A stretch of DNA of 49,829 nt from Candidatus Sumerlaeota bacterium (GCA_016928995.1 JAFGJS010000050.1:1-49829); one strand, 5' to 3'; positions 18,201 through 26,852 are shown, counted from the stretch's first letter. Notes: generated from the letters alone by a model not told the origin. Numbers and translations: made by a program.

Positions 18201-18876
18201 CGGCGTATTGAAACTTGAGGTCGAATGCGAAGGGCGGGGCTTGATCCCGGATTTCGACGCGCTGTTTGACGCGGATTTTTCCAGTTTCGCTTCCGCTGAA
18301 ACGGTCGGCCTGGTCAACAGCGTCGCCCGGATTGAGCACAAGGAAGACTTCTTTCCAATCTGCGAGCGCAACTGGATTGTGAACATTCAGCTGCCCGTCG
18401 CGGCATCGAACGCGATGACGTTTCGCTTCCCCGAGGCGCGCATACCGGACGCCGTTATCGAACGCAAGCGCTTCAGCGACGCCGATCTCGTCGAAGCGGA
18501 ACCGGAAGTTCAACTCGCACTCAGGAGCGCGGGCGGCGCGTATTGGCCCGCAATCATCGTCGTATTAACGATCTCCTTGCTGGCAGGCGTCATCATCGGC
18601 GGCCGATGGATTCTCTTACGCCGTCGCGACGCAGTGGAAACGCCAGCGCACGCTTATCGCATGCCTGAGCAGTTGACGCCGTTCACAGTTGCGAACCTAT
18701 TGCATCGCATCGCGGGCGACTCCGGACTCAATTTCCCCAGCGCGCAACGCGATGAACTCGCCGGTGAGATCGTGACGATAGAACAGACTTATTTTGGCCC
18801 TGACGAAAGCGATGACGCGCCGGAACTGGAGCTGGTCGCGCACAAGTGGATTGCCGCCGTGCGAAAGTTGCAATGA
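15292..18876 (+). CDS. Large (1194 aa) envelope-anchored protein of the moxR operon
   Basis: The 1194-residue product starts with a signal peptide (MTSIAKLTGMAVLLWG...SAAQ), continues as a long mainly helical periplasmic part with glutamine-rich stretches (NPRMQMQQQNMQ), changes to a beta-rich region (about residues 900-1080), and ends in one TM helix near 1086-1108 followed by RRRD and a ~85-residue cytoplasmic tail. I do not recognise the family. Size, topology and position match the large protein that often closes MoxR/VWA operons in Planctomycetota-like genomes, where BatD-type beta domains are expected. AAGGA is spaced seven bases from the ATG at 15292, better than for the upstream ATG at 15262. 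Confidence 0.78.
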   Translation: MTSIAKLTGMAVLLWGCISLSSAAQTFIAPMNTSTETQAPRSSDTLKVKFDRSSVAILKALDQQANLTELSGRERLQALLALGEWDALKADLRAMPRDEGGKIYLEILTALQQQTNRPAGEIQQQQLSKMAIFTLEDALKLTDCTPVALDAELIKQLAPLYTFALNNGQYVDALGERLEQGTEQLGGDDVSKRRMAADLLYAMNQPQLAAQFLPSLQEAQERKDFEALNKHLQSLNYAARENKDAGAAMRALELHQWLMRNADDDSSREQARMLSMLFTLRCLPDSDGAQWLAERFTDDPQLANRLLAALGAHTQQNLGVGDPEQRIENLKLIRLGVDALFAAQLEEEPHWRAQLDLFGWQWGLEAGVAMEQFASLNPNQLRMFYQNNNPRMQMQQQNMQASTGLLEALIDCAPDEKWLACMDAYLATELRIVFIKATLKSGAPSGALPQIERLAQAHPHLASDFANELLEEWVRGMNPASYLEQMNYAYNQPYGLYYSQGTVRGVQPANSIPLTRARQKRNLERLAAVLRRMEALPLQNLSDPAAIKAFAACHSDAEVFRIEDVENVLGPVDQLSDARVVALVQVMRERLAGAWRKPDVQEQQQTQRSVREMQQEVQRGYRTAVAVMENALPRHADEPAYLSQMGAVLFDSAEYDYSLNEKLAEYTSQRDRAFEFYRKAAECYGAKAASLQPHQYQIDPYFNWFVATLGASDLSYLTRGQEHSQQRLLDIRQAILDLGEASDKHFALFGELLDTLVPNCPSHVKFRFLAAGLAVLGDHPGGAKARSLLESYTELLSEIELHAEIDGAAEVGCERDFGVFISMYHTPEIAREGGGFAKYLMNSQSQQNYYNPGGVDYRDDFEENIRNALEESFDVRSVTFCDPSVQARASSRPGWHETPLAYLQLRARDAAVDRIPPMQIDLDFVDAEGQIVLPVESPIVPIDARSKTDTSRPMRELKITQILDEREINDGVLKLEVECEGRGLIPDFDALFDADFSSFASAETVGLVNSVARIEHKEDFFPICERNWIVNIQLPVAASNAMTFRFPEARIPDAVIERKRFSDADLVEAEPEVQLALRSAGGAYWPAIIVVLTISLLAGVIIGGRWILLRRRDAVETPAHAYRMPEQLTPFTVANLLHRIAGDSGLNFPSAQRDELAGEIVTIEQTYFGPDESDDAPELELVAHKWIAAVRKLQ

Positions 18877-18993
18877 CGATTGATTTGCATCAAGCAATAT
18901 GCGCAAATACGTCTTGATACTATCGACGGGAAGTTTTACTGACATCATCAGTTTCAGCTTGCGAATGCACAATGGACAAGGAGAGCAGTCATC

Positions 18994-19881
18994 ATGACGC
19001 AAGAAGTCTGGCTCAATGGCGCGTTCATTCCCGCCGACGAGGCGATGGTTCCCGTCGCCGATCGATCCTATCTGATGGGCGACGGCGTTTTTGAAACGAT
19101 GCGCGGGTATGGCGGCGTGATTTTTCTGCTCGAACGTCATTTGAAACGCTTAAGATTCGGTTTGACGCAAACCCGGATCAATCCGCGCAATACCTTGGAG
19201 GAAGCCGGCATGGCGTGCGAGGAATTAATGCGCCGGAACGGCCTGGAAGATGCGCGCGTGCGGCTCACGGTCTCCCGGGGCCTGCCGGATGGACATAACA
19301 CTATGGGCGATTTCAGCCAGCCCTATCTCAGTAATATGCTGATCACGGCAATGCCGATTCCTGCCGCGAAGTCCGGAAAAAATAAAGGTTGGAAACTGAA
19401 AACCATCAGTCTGCCCACGACAGGCGATAGTTTTCCGAATGTGAAGTTCACGAGTTATGGCCCGAATGTGCTGGCGCGCGGTCTGGCAATCGACGCCGGA
19501 TGCGATGAAGCGCTGATCCTGAACGCCAAGGGACGCGCCTGCGAAGGAGCGATGTCCAATTTGTTTTGGTTTAAGGACGGCTGTCTGCACACCCCATCGT
19601 TGAAGGAAGGCTGCCTGGCCGGCGTAACGCGTGAATTGATCATCCGGCTTGCGCGAGATAATAAGATTCCAGTGGCCAAAAAGCGCGGCCGGATGAAGCG
19701 GCTTTACGAAGCCGACGAAATCTTTATGTCTGCGTCCGTGCAGGAAATCGCTCCCGTTCGCACGATTAACGGCAACATCATCGGCGCGGAATTTCCCGGA
19801 CCGATGACCGTACGCATCCAGGAACTTTATCGTCAGACTGTGCAAGAATACTGCGCCTCGCGCAAGAACACGCCCCAATAG
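18994..19881 (+). CDS. Class IV aminotransferase (IlvE/PabC-like)
   Basis: A 295-residue fold-type IV PLP enzyme. The aminotransferase lysine is in NVKFTSYGPNVLAR (K151), and EGAMSNLFWF (E184 onward) holds the glutamate that contacts the cofactor. The N-terminal part has the typical motif GDGVFETMRGYGG and the end has MSASVQEIAPV. Members include branched-chain aminotransferase, D-amino-acid aminotransferase and aminodeoxychorismate lyase; sequence alone does not separate them here. It has its own AAGGAG ribosome site. It precedes hydG with 178 bp between and a separate promoter, so it is probably not part of the maturation operon. Confidence 0.88.
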   Translation: MTQEVWLNGAFIPADEAMVPVADRSYLMGDGVFETMRGYGGVIFLLERHLKRLRFGLTQTRINPRNTLEEAGMACEELMRRNGLEDARVRLTVSRGLPDGHNTMGDFSQPYLSNMLITAMPIPAAKSGKNKGWKLKTISLPTTGDSFPNVKFTSYGPNVLARGLAIDAGCDEALILNAKGRACEGAMSNLFWFKDGCLHTPSLKEGCLAGVTRELIIRLARDNKIPVAKKRGRMKRLYEADEIFMSASVQEIAPVRTINGNIIGAEFPGPMTVRIQELYRQTVQEYCASRKNTPQ

Positions 19882-19955
19882 CGGCGCGTTGTATTCAATA
19901 GCGCTGTTTGTAATTATCCGCGATGCTTCCGCATTCCCAACGGCCATGTTTTTGA

Positions 19956-19984
19956 TTGCGGCTTTATCTTTATTGGGATATAAT
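19956..19984 (+). promoter_or_regulatory. Candidate sigma-70 promoter of the hydG locus
   Basis: TTGCGG at 19956-19961 and a perfect TATAAT at 19979-19984 are separated by 17 bp. Start of transcription would be about 19991, 70 bases before the hydG ATG. This suggests the aminotransferase gene upstream is a separate unit. Confidence 0.6.
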
Positions 19985-20059
19985 GCCGGTTTAATTACAA
20001 CACGACTGAACAGAAAAATCGCCTTTGCATCCCGGGCGTGAATGAAAGGAAGCACCGAC

Positions 20060-21457
20060 ATGAGCGCTGCTAGCGAACTTCGCATCGATGAGACGCGGAT
20101 CGAGCAAATTCTCCGCGATAATAAAAAAACCGACGCCGTGCGCGTTCGCGAAATACTCGCCAAATCCCGCGAACTCAAGGGCGTCACGCCGGACGAGATG
20201 GCGGCGCTGATGAATATCAGCGATCCGGAACTGCTGGGCGAGATGTTTCAGACCGCCCGTTTTATCAAGGAAGAAATTTACGGCCGACGGCTTGTGCTGT
20301 TCGCCCCGCTGTACATCTCCAATTTGTGCTGCAACGAATGCCTGTATTGCGCCTTCCGCCGCACAAACACCGAGGTCAAGCGCCGCGCCCTGACCCAGGA
20401 TGAAATTCGGCGCGAAACCGAAATTCTGATCGAACAGGGACACAAGCGCCTTCTGCTCGTCGCCGGAGAATCCTATCCGCACGAGGGATTCGAATATATT
20501 CTGAAATCGATCCAGACTGTTTACGACACACGCAAAGGCCCGGGCGAAATCCGGCGGCTGAACGTCAACATCGCGCCGTTGACCATCGATGAGTTTAAAC
20601 GACTGAAGGACTCCGCGATCGGCACTTACCAGATTTTTCAGGAGACGTACCACCGCGAGACTTACGCCAAGGTGCACGTCGGCGGACGCAAAAGCAATTT
20701 CGACTGGCGCGCGACGGCGCCCGACCGCGCGATGCAGGCAGGAATTGACGACGTGGGGATTGGGATTTTGTTCGGACTGGCCGACTGGCGCTACGAACTG
20801 CTGGCGCTGATGCAGCACATCGAGCATCTCGATACAAACTACGGTTGCGGACCGCACACAATCAGCGTGCCGCGCATGGAGCCTGCGGTCGGTTCGGACA
20901 TCGCGCTTCACCCGCCGAATCCGGTGAGCGACATCGACTTCCGCAAGCTCGTCGCGATCCTGCGCATCACCGTGCCATACACCGGCATCATCATGAGCAC
21001 GCGCGAAACGCCGAACATTCGCCGCGAAACCTTCGCGCTGGGCGTGTCGCAAATCTCCGCCGGCAGCCGCACCAATCCCGGCGGCTACGCGGAAGGGGAG
21101 GACGTGGACGACATGGCGCAATTCCAACTCGGCGACCATCGTCCGCTCGACGAGGTGATCCGCGACATCGCCACGCTGGGCTACATCCCCTCGCTCTGTA
21201 CGGCTTGCTATCGCCTTGGCCGCACCGGCGGCGATTTCATGGACTTGGCCAAGCCCGGCCTGATTAAATACTACTGCGGCGTGAACGGCCTATCCACGTT
21301 CATGGAGTACCTGCTCGATTACGCCTCGCCAGAAACCCGCGAAGTCGGCGAACGCGCCATCGAAGCCGAACTCGCCCACATGGCCTCCGGCAGCGTCGAA
21401 AAAGCCAAGATGATGATGGAACAAATCAAAACCGGAAAGCGGGATGTGTATATATAG
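20060..21457 (+). CDS. hydG: [FeFe]-hydrogenase maturase HydG (radical SAM tyrosine lyase)
   Basis: HydG cleaves tyrosine by radical SAM chemistry to give the CO and cyanide ligands of the H-cluster. The 465-residue product carries the radical SAM CX3CX2C motif (C90, C94, C97) and the HydG-specific C-terminal second-cluster motif CX2CX22C (C380, C383, C406), with exact spacing. This separates it from ThiH, which lacks the C-terminal cluster. The first ATG is at 20042, but AAAGGAAG at about 20044-20051 lies before the ATG at 20060, which gives MSAASELRID and is preferred. A sigma-70-like promoter lies upstream. An AT-rich gene of unknown function follows. Confidence 0.96.
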   Translation: MSAASELRIDETRIEQILRDNKKTDAVRVREILAKSRELKGVTPDEMAALMNISDPELLGEMFQTARFIKEEIYGRRLVLFAPLYISNLCCNECLYCAFRRTNTEVKRRALTQDEIRRETEILIEQGHKRLLLVAGESYPHEGFEYILKSIQTVYDTRKGPGEIRRLNVNIAPLTIDEFKRLKDSAIGTYQIFQETYHRETYAKVHVGGRKSNFDWRATAPDRAMQAGIDDVGIGILFGLADWRYELLALMQHIEHLDTNYGCGPHTISVPRMEPAVGSDIALHPPNPVSDIDFRKLVAILRITVPYTGIIMSTRETPNIRRETFALGVSQISAGSRTNPGGYAEGEDVDDMAQFQLGDHRPLDEVIRDIATLGYIPSLCTACYRLGRTGGDFMDLAKPGLIKYYCGVNGLSTFMEYLLDYASPETREVGERAIEAELAHMASGSVEKAKMMMEQIKTGKRDVYI

Positions 21458-21514
21458 ATAAATCAAATCGGTTTTATTTGAAAAGTCATATTATCAATAG
21501 TATGGAGATTAAAG

Positions 21515-22354
21515 ATGATAAGAAAAAATTTTCATCTAATTATAATCTATTCGATACTGTTTTGTTCAGGATTTCTACTCTATCATTTTTTATTAATCGC
21601 CCTTAATTTAATGTCATCAAGTTCAACAACAACAATTCTTCTCAATTTAACCGGTGGTTTTTCCGGGGCCTTTTTTGGTTTTCTACTTGTTAAAGGTGGC
21701 AATATGGTTGCGATGATTTATAAACGATATGCCACGAACTATAATTCGTTAGTATGGCTTGAATTGTATATGAATGATATAATTCAAACGATCAATGATA
21801 ACTTATCTCTTTGGCGCGAGCGCAATATGACAATTCAACAAGCTATTGGAAATAATCAGATACCGATTTGCCACGGACATACGGATATTTTGCCAATTGA
21901 AGATAAATCTTTGAATTTATTGAATATCGATCTTAGAAATGACTTACTATCATTTCGTGGAATGATTAAAAAATGTAATCAATCATTAGAAACCATAAAC
22001 GATTCATATGAGTCTTGTCGCGCAGCAGTTTTAAATGGAAATATAACAAAACCAGAATTCAATGCTGCCTGCTCTGGCCTTATTCATGGATCTCAAAAGG
22101 TACTTAAATATTTAGAATTCACATCTGACCGATCTATTTTAATTTTGAGTGCTGTACGAGTTTTATGTAAGCAAAAAGCGTTGATGGGTGTAGTATACAC
22201 AAAAATATTTTCAATTAAATATTCTGAACAAGATAAAGCACTGATTGAACAAGAAGAAAGTAAATTGAGAAGGGAAATTGAGGATATATGGGAGAAGAGC
22301 GCAAAAGAATTGAATGAAATTTATTCTGAGAATGACCATAGTGATATAAAATGA
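21515..22354 (+). CDS. AT-rich membrane protein of unknown function inside the maturation locus
   Basis: A 279-residue protein with two N-terminal transmembrane helices (about residues 5-30 and 38-62), then a long, mostly helical soluble part with charged segments and a coiled-coil-like end (about residues 225-275, ending SENDHSDIK). I do not recognise a domain. Base composition is strikingly AT-rich compared with hydG and aspA on both sides, a sign of acquisition from another source. Even so the stop TGA overlaps the aspA start (ATGA), so aspA is translated in coupling with it. A weak GGAG lies before the ATG. It might be a small membrane effector or sensor; nothing ties it to hydrogenase. 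Confidence 0.75.
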   Translation: MIRKNFHLIIIYSILFCSGFLLYHFLLIALNLMSSSSTTTILLNLTGGFSGAFFGFLLVKGGNMVAMIYKRYATNYNSLVWLELYMNDIIQTINDNLSLWRERNMTIQQAIGNNQIPICHGHTDILPIEDKSLNLLNIDLRNDLLSFRGMIKKCNQSLETINDSYESCRAAVLNGNITKPEFNAACSGLIHGSQKVLKYLEFTSDRSILILSAVRVLCKQKALMGVVYTKIFSIKYSEQDKALIEQEESKLRREIEDIWEKSAKELNEIYSENDHSDIK

Positions 22355-23748
22355 CATCAGACCACGTGGAAAAAGATTCTTTGGGGGAATTCAAATTACC
22401 TAAGGATGTTTTGTTTGGCATCCACACCGCGCGGGCGATTGAGAATTTTACTTTGTCCGGGCGGCGGTGTCATGCGGAGTTAATCCGGGCATTCGGCACG
22501 GTGAAACAGGCGGCGGCGCTGACGAATCAGACACTTGGAGTCTGGAAGGACGACGCCCACAAAGCTGAAGCGATTATTCGGGCATGCTGCGAATTGGCCG
22601 AAGGGATGCTCGATGAACATTTTCCTGTTGATGCCATGCAAGGCGGGGCGGGCACGTCGCTGAACATGAACGTCAATGAAGTGATCGCCAACCGCGCGTT
22701 GCAATTGCTGGGCGATGCGCCGGGCGAGTACGCGCGTGTCTCGCCGCTGGACGACGTGAACCGCCATCAATCGACGAACGACACCTATCCCACGGCGCTG
22801 AAACTTGCGGCGATCCGGTTGCTGTATGCGCTGGAGGAGCGCATCGTCGGACTGCAAGAGGCCTTTCAGACGAAGGAAAAGGAATTCGCGCACATCGTCA
22901 AGGTCGGCCGCACGCAACTGCGTGACGCAGCGCTGACTACGCTGGGACGCGAGATGTCGGCCTACGCCGACGCCCTGTCGCGCGATCGCTGGCGAGTGTA
23001 TAAATGCGAAGAGCGGCTGCGCGTGGTCAACCTCGGCGGCACGGCGATCGGCACCGGTCTGACCGCGCCGAAGCAGTACATCTTCCGCGTCGTCGATCAA
23101 CTGCGCGAACTGACCGGCATCGGCTTTGCGCGTGCGGAAAACCTAATCGACTGCACGCAAAACGCCGATGTGTTCGTGGAGGTGTCGGGGATATTGAAGG
23201 CGCTGGCCGCGACGCTGATCAAGATTTGCGGCGACCTGCGGCTGATGTCGAGCGGCCCCGAGGCGGGGCTGGGCGAATTGATCCTGCCCGCGCGGCAAGC
23301 CGGATCATCGATCATGCCAGGCAAGGTGAATCCCGTAATCCCCGAAGCCGCGACGCAGTGCGCGATGAAGGTCATCGGCAACGATGTGGCGCTCACGCTG
23401 GCTTGCGCGAACGGCAGCCTGGAACTCAATCCATTCCTGCCGCTCGCCGCCGACTGCCTGCTGGAAAGCCTCGATCTGCTCGCCAACGCCTGCGATGCGT
23501 TGCGCAAACATTGCGTGGAAGGCCTGCAAGCCGACGAAGAAAAATGCCGCGCCCACGTCGAAGGCTCCACTGCGATAGCCACCGCCCTGCTGCCGGCCAT
23601 CGGCTACGAAAAAGCCGCTGAAATCGCCAAACAAGCCAGCGAACAAAACTGTTCTGTCCGAGAATTAGTGCTAGAAAAAGAAATCATGACCGAATCAGAA
23701 TTCAATGCATTGATCACCCCTGAGGCGATATGTCGTTTGGGGTATTAA
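22351..23748 (+). CDS. aspA: Aspartate ammonia-lyase (fumarase/aspartase superfamily)
   Basis: The 465-residue protein has the superfamily signature GSSIMPGKVNPVIPE at residues 318-332, in the SS loop that bears the catalytic serine, together with GTSLNMNVNEVIANRA at 101-116 and HQSTNDTYPTA at 139-149. Aspartase deaminates L-aspartate to fumarate and ammonium; class II fumarase shares the motifs and cannot be fully excluded. A link of aspA with hydE, hydF and hydG is known in several anaerobes, which favours aspartase. The first ten residues are unusual (DHVEKDS) and the start overlaps the AT-rich gene by ATGA. The gene was evidently not harmed by the preceding insertion. Confidence 0.9.
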   Translation: MTSDHVEKDSLGEFKLPKDVLFGIHTARAIENFTLSGRRCHAELIRAFGTVKQAAALTNQTLGVWKDDAHKAEAIIRACCELAEGMLDEHFPVDAMQGGAGTSLNMNVNEVIANRALQLLGDAPGEYARVSPLDDVNRHQSTNDTYPTALKLAAIRLLYALEERIVGLQEAFQTKEKEFAHIVKVGRTQLRDAALTTLGREMSAYADALSRDRWRVYKCEERLRVVNLGGTAIGTGLTAPKQYIFRVVDQLRELTGIGFARAENLIDCTQNADVFVEVSGILKALAATLIKICGDLRLMSSGPEAGLGELILPARQAGSSIMPGKVNPVIPEAATQCAMKVIGNDVALTLACANGSLELNPFLPLAADCLLESLDLLANACDALRKHCVEGLQADEEKCRAHVEGSTAIATALLPAIGYEKAAEIAKQASEQNCSVRELVLEKEIMTESEFNALITPEAICRLGY

Positions 23749-23755
23749 AATATAC

Positions 23756-23830
23756 TCACACAAAGGCACGAAGGCACAGAGTTTGAAAAAACATTACATC
23801 GGTTCTTTGTGCCTCTGTGCCTTTGTGTGA
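23756..23830. repeat. Inverted dispersed repeat between aspA and hydF
   Basis: Arms at 23756-23781 and 23804-23830 are inverted copies with a few mismatches, read on one strand as TCACACAAAGGCAC... and on the other as TGTGCCTTTGTGTGA. It belongs to a class of intergenic palindromes in many bacteria. On the plus strand, an A-run, not a T-run, follows, so it should not be an intrinsic terminator for the operon. The A-run is the start of the spacer before hydF. Confidence 0.8.
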
Positions 23831-23849
23831 TAAAAAAATGTGAGATGAT

Positions 23850-25094
23850 ATGACACAAGCGACACCCAAATCATTGCGATTGCACGTTGGTCTGTTCGGT
23901 CGGCGGAACGTGGGGAAGTCTTCGCTGCTGAATGCGATCACACGGCAGGATGTTTCGATTGTATCGGAGCACGCCGGCACGACGACCGATCCGGTGGAGA
24001 AGCCGATGGAACTACTGCCGCTGGGGCCGGTGCTATTCATCGACACGGCAGGCATCGACGATGTCGGCGCATTGGGCGAGCAACGCGTCGAGCGGACGCG
24101 CCGGATCTTTGACCGGACGGACGTCGGCGTGCTCGTTGCGGAAGCAGGCGAGTGGGGTGAATTCGAACGGGCGATTCTGGATGAATTCGAGCGTCGATCT
24201 ATTCCCGCTATTGTCGTGATCAATAAAGTCGATCTTACCGAACCGCAGCAGGATATATTGCAGGAATTGCAGTCGCGAAAACTGAAGCCAGTGATGACAT
24301 CGTTAACGCAAGGCCGGGGAGTGCTGGATTTTCGGCAGGCTCTTCTCGATTGCGCGCCGGATGAGTTCGTCAATAGCCCAGCGATCCTCGGCGACCTGGT
24401 CGGACCGGGCGGGATGGCCGTGCTGGTCGTGCCGATCGACAAGGAAGCGCCGAAAGGCCGACTAATCCTGCCGCAGGTGCAGTCGATCCGTGATCTGCTC
24501 GATACCGATGCGTTCTGTATGGTGGTGAAGGAGCGCGAATTGCGCGAGGCGCTGGGGCGCTTGAAAGAACCGCCAAAACTGGTAGTGACCGACTCGCAGG
24601 CCTTTCTCAAGGTTGCGGCTGATACTCCGCTCGACGTGCAGATGACATCGTTCTCAATTTTATTCGCGCGATTCAAGGGCAACCTGGCGGCGATGGTCGA
24701 AGGCGCGTTGACGATTGACCGTTTGCACGCCAGCGACCGCGTGCTGATCGCTGAATCGTGCAGCCACCACCCGATTGCGGACGACATCGGCCGGGTGAAA
24801 ATCCCGCGTTGGCTCACGCAGTACGTAGGCGGCAAGTTGGAAATCGACTTCGTGCAAGGCCATGATTTCCCGCAAGACCTGACGCAATATAAGTTGGTGA
24901 TCCATTGCGGCGCCTGCGTCACGAACCGCCGCGAAGTGCTCAATCGCCTGCTGCGATGCCGTCAACAGGGCGTTCCGATGACGAACTACGGCCTTACCAT
25001 CGCCTACAGCCTCGGCATCTTCGAACGCGCCTTGGCGCCCTTTCCTGCGGCGCTTGAAATCTATCAACAACGCATGAGCAAAGGGATAGCATAA
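23850..25094 (+). CDS. hydF: [FeFe]-hydrogenase maturation GTPase HydF
   Basis: HydF is the scaffold GTPase on which the 2Fe subcluster is assembled and from which it is passed to apo-hydrogenase. The 414-residue protein has P-loop GRRNVGKSS at residues 17-25, G3 DTAG at 65-68, G4 NKVD at 125-128, and the C-terminal FeS ligand motif CXH...HCXXC (C304, H306, H352, C353, C356). All motifs are intact. It follows aspA after a 101-bp spacer with a dispersed palindrome. The membrane protein gene downstream starts six bases after its stop. Confidence 0.96.
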   Translation: MTQATPKSLRLHVGLFGRRNVGKSSLLNAITRQDVSIVSEHAGTTTDPVEKPMELLPLGPVLFIDTAGIDDVGALGEQRVERTRRIFDRTDVGVLVAEAGEWGEFERAILDEFERRSIPAIVVINKVDLTEPQQDILQELQSRKLKPVMTSLTQGRGVLDFRQALLDCAPDEFVNSPAILGDLVGPGGMAVLVVPIDKEAPKGRLILPQVQSIRDLLDTDAFCMVVKERELREALGRLKEPPKLVVTDSQAFLKVAADTPLDVQMTSFSILFARFKGNLAAMVEGALTIDRLHASDRVLIAESCSHHPIADDIGRVKIPRWLTQYVGGKLEIDFVQGHDFPQDLTQYKLVIHCGACVTNRREVLNRLLRCRQQGVPMTNYGLTIAYSLGIFERALAPFPAALEIYQQRMSKGIA

Positions 25095-25100
25095 ATAAAA

Positions 25101-26852
25101 ATGCAAAAAGCATCTTCGCCTGGAACCATAACTCCATTCGGCGCCTTTGTGGCGGCTTTGATCATATGGCTCTTATTGGCTTGGGGCATCATATCCGTTA
25201 AGTCGGCCCCGCATGACGAACCGGTTCACATCGGCGATGGAATCGCCATTTTATCCGCGCTTGATTTTCGAATGAATCCAGAGCATCCGCCGTTATTCAA
25301 GGCTCTCGCGGCCATTCCCATCAAATTGTTTTATCATCCCGATGTATATGCCCGGTTTCTGGGTGTTTCATCGACAGATCCTCATTCTCCCTGGGCGATG
25401 GGCGTAGCCGCATTGTACGGTTCAGCGCAGATCTATTTGAATCCGGATTACTCGCCCCAATCATTTCTGATCGCGGCACGAATCATTCCAGTATTATTTG
25501 GCCTGCTTGGCGGAATTCTGGCGTTTTACTGGGGATGCGAATTGGGCAAAAATCGGCTGAGCGGATTGCTGTCCGCGATATTGCTATTATATTATTCGGA
25601 ATATCTGGGTCACAGCTGCTATGTCTTATTGGACGTTCCGTCGCTGGTCGCATGCGCATCAGTGGCGACATTCGGCTGGCGTTGCTGGAAACGTTCCACC
25701 TTCGTCAATGGATTATTATTTATTCTCATCACGGCATTGGCTTCACAGATCAAACTTCCCGTCTGTCTATTTATCGTCGCGTTTCTATTCACGCTGCTAT
25801 GCGCTGCGATTCTTCGCAGATCGCGCAAAAAAATCTTTTCCATCCTGCTGCTCGCGCTCTTGACATTTGCAGCCTGTTATTTCGCTTGCTGGCTGACGGC
25901 AGGATTCCGCTTTGAATACACCGCAAGCAATGCCTCATTGCTTCATCGCAGCGCGCATCTGCCGCCGTTTCCGGATTTGCACAGCGGTCTGACGGCGAAT
26001 TTCATCACATGGCTTTGGGAAAAACGCCTTTTGCCTGAAACGGCAATCGCAGTGCTAGGCCATACGCTGTCGTTCTCACATGAGCGCGAGTATTTTTTAT
26101 TCGGCCAAACTTCATCCAAGGGATGGTATCATTATTTCCTGATTACCAGCGTCCTGAAAACGCCGCTGCCTTTTCTGCTTTGTTGCATCGTGTTTCCGGT
26201 GCTGGATTTGTTCAGACCCCGCTTCAAGCATTCAGCAACGCGCAACTTCCGGAGAGAACGCGCATTGATTTTCGGACTGCCCTTTTTCCTGCTGGCGCTT
26301 TGCGTGATTTTTTTTCGCGCGAATCTCGGACATCGTTATTTCTTGTTTGTCTATTTCCCATTGTCCGTTTATGCCGGCGTCTGGCTGGGCAGAATGTTTC
26401 AATCAAAGAACTCCGTAAAACGCGGCATTGTGATCGCCGTCATGGTTTATCATGCCGGCAGTTGTTTGTGGTGGCATCCGCACAATGCGACCTATTTTAA
26501 TTTGATTGGGCGCAATCCGTACGCTTCGCATAAAATTTTAAATGACAGTTCCACCGATTATGGGCAAGACGCATTCCTCTTAGCGTCGGAGCTGGCCTTG
26601 CGGCAAGCGGCCGGCGTGAATCTTAGTTTAGCCGGTTTGAATTATCTTCCCAGCTGCGGCATTGCTAATTACCGTTGGATCGATGATTCAATCGGTTTTC
26701 CGTTGAACATGCGACGAAACGACACGCCGCGTCCGGACTGGCCTTCGGCGATCAGCGTGAATCGTCTGGAGAGGATACGGATGAAATATCCAGAGTTATA
26801 TCAGCGTGAACCGGATCAGATTTTGAATTCGATTGTCATCTATTACCCATAA
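25101..26852 (+). CDS. GT39-like polytopic membrane glycosyltransferase
   Basis: A 583-residue protein with about ten to twelve hydrophobic segments. The first loop has HDEP at residues 38-41 and MNPEHPPLFKAL at about 58-69, motifs of ArnT/PMT-type (GT39) lipid-linked sugar transferases, where the acidic residue in loop one is catalytic. Members move a sugar from a polyprenyl donor to lipid or protein on the outer side of the membrane. Its position between hydF and hydE is not explained by H-cluster chemistry. It has only a weak ribosome site; the neighbours are 6 and 18 bases away, so it is probably co-transcribed with them. Confidence 0.75.
   Translation: MQKASSPGTITPFGAFVAALIIWLLLAWGIISVKSAPHDEPVHIGDGIAILSALDFRMNPEHPPLFKALAAIPIKLFYHPDVYARFLGVSSTDPHSPWAMGVAALYGSAQIYLNPDYSPQSFLIAARIIPVLFGLLGGILAFYWGCELGKNRLSGLLSAILLLYYSEYLGHSCYVLLDVPSLVACASVATFGWRCWKRSTFVNGLLFILITALASQIKLPVCLFIVAFLFTLLCAAILRRSRKKIFSILLLALLTFAACYFACWLTAGFRFEYTASNASLLHRSAHLPPFPDLHSGLTANFITWLWEKRLLPETAIAVLGHTLSFSHEREYFLFGQTSSKGWYHYFLITSVLKTPLPFLLCCIVFPVLDLFRPRFKHSATRNFRRERALIFGLPFFLLALCVIFFRANLGHRYFLFVYFPLSVYAGVWLGRMFQSKNSVKRGIVIAVMVYHAGSCLWWHPHNATYFNLIGRNPYASHKILNDSSTDYGQDAFLLASELALRQAAGVNLSLAGLNYLPSCGIANYRWIDDSIGFPLNMRRNDTPRPDWPSAISVNRLERIRMKYPELYQREPDQILNSIVIYYP

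Noticed and set aside
22351-23748. Class II fumarase instead of aspartase
   Set aside because: Motifs are shared, but the hydEFG context favours aspartase; not fully excluded.
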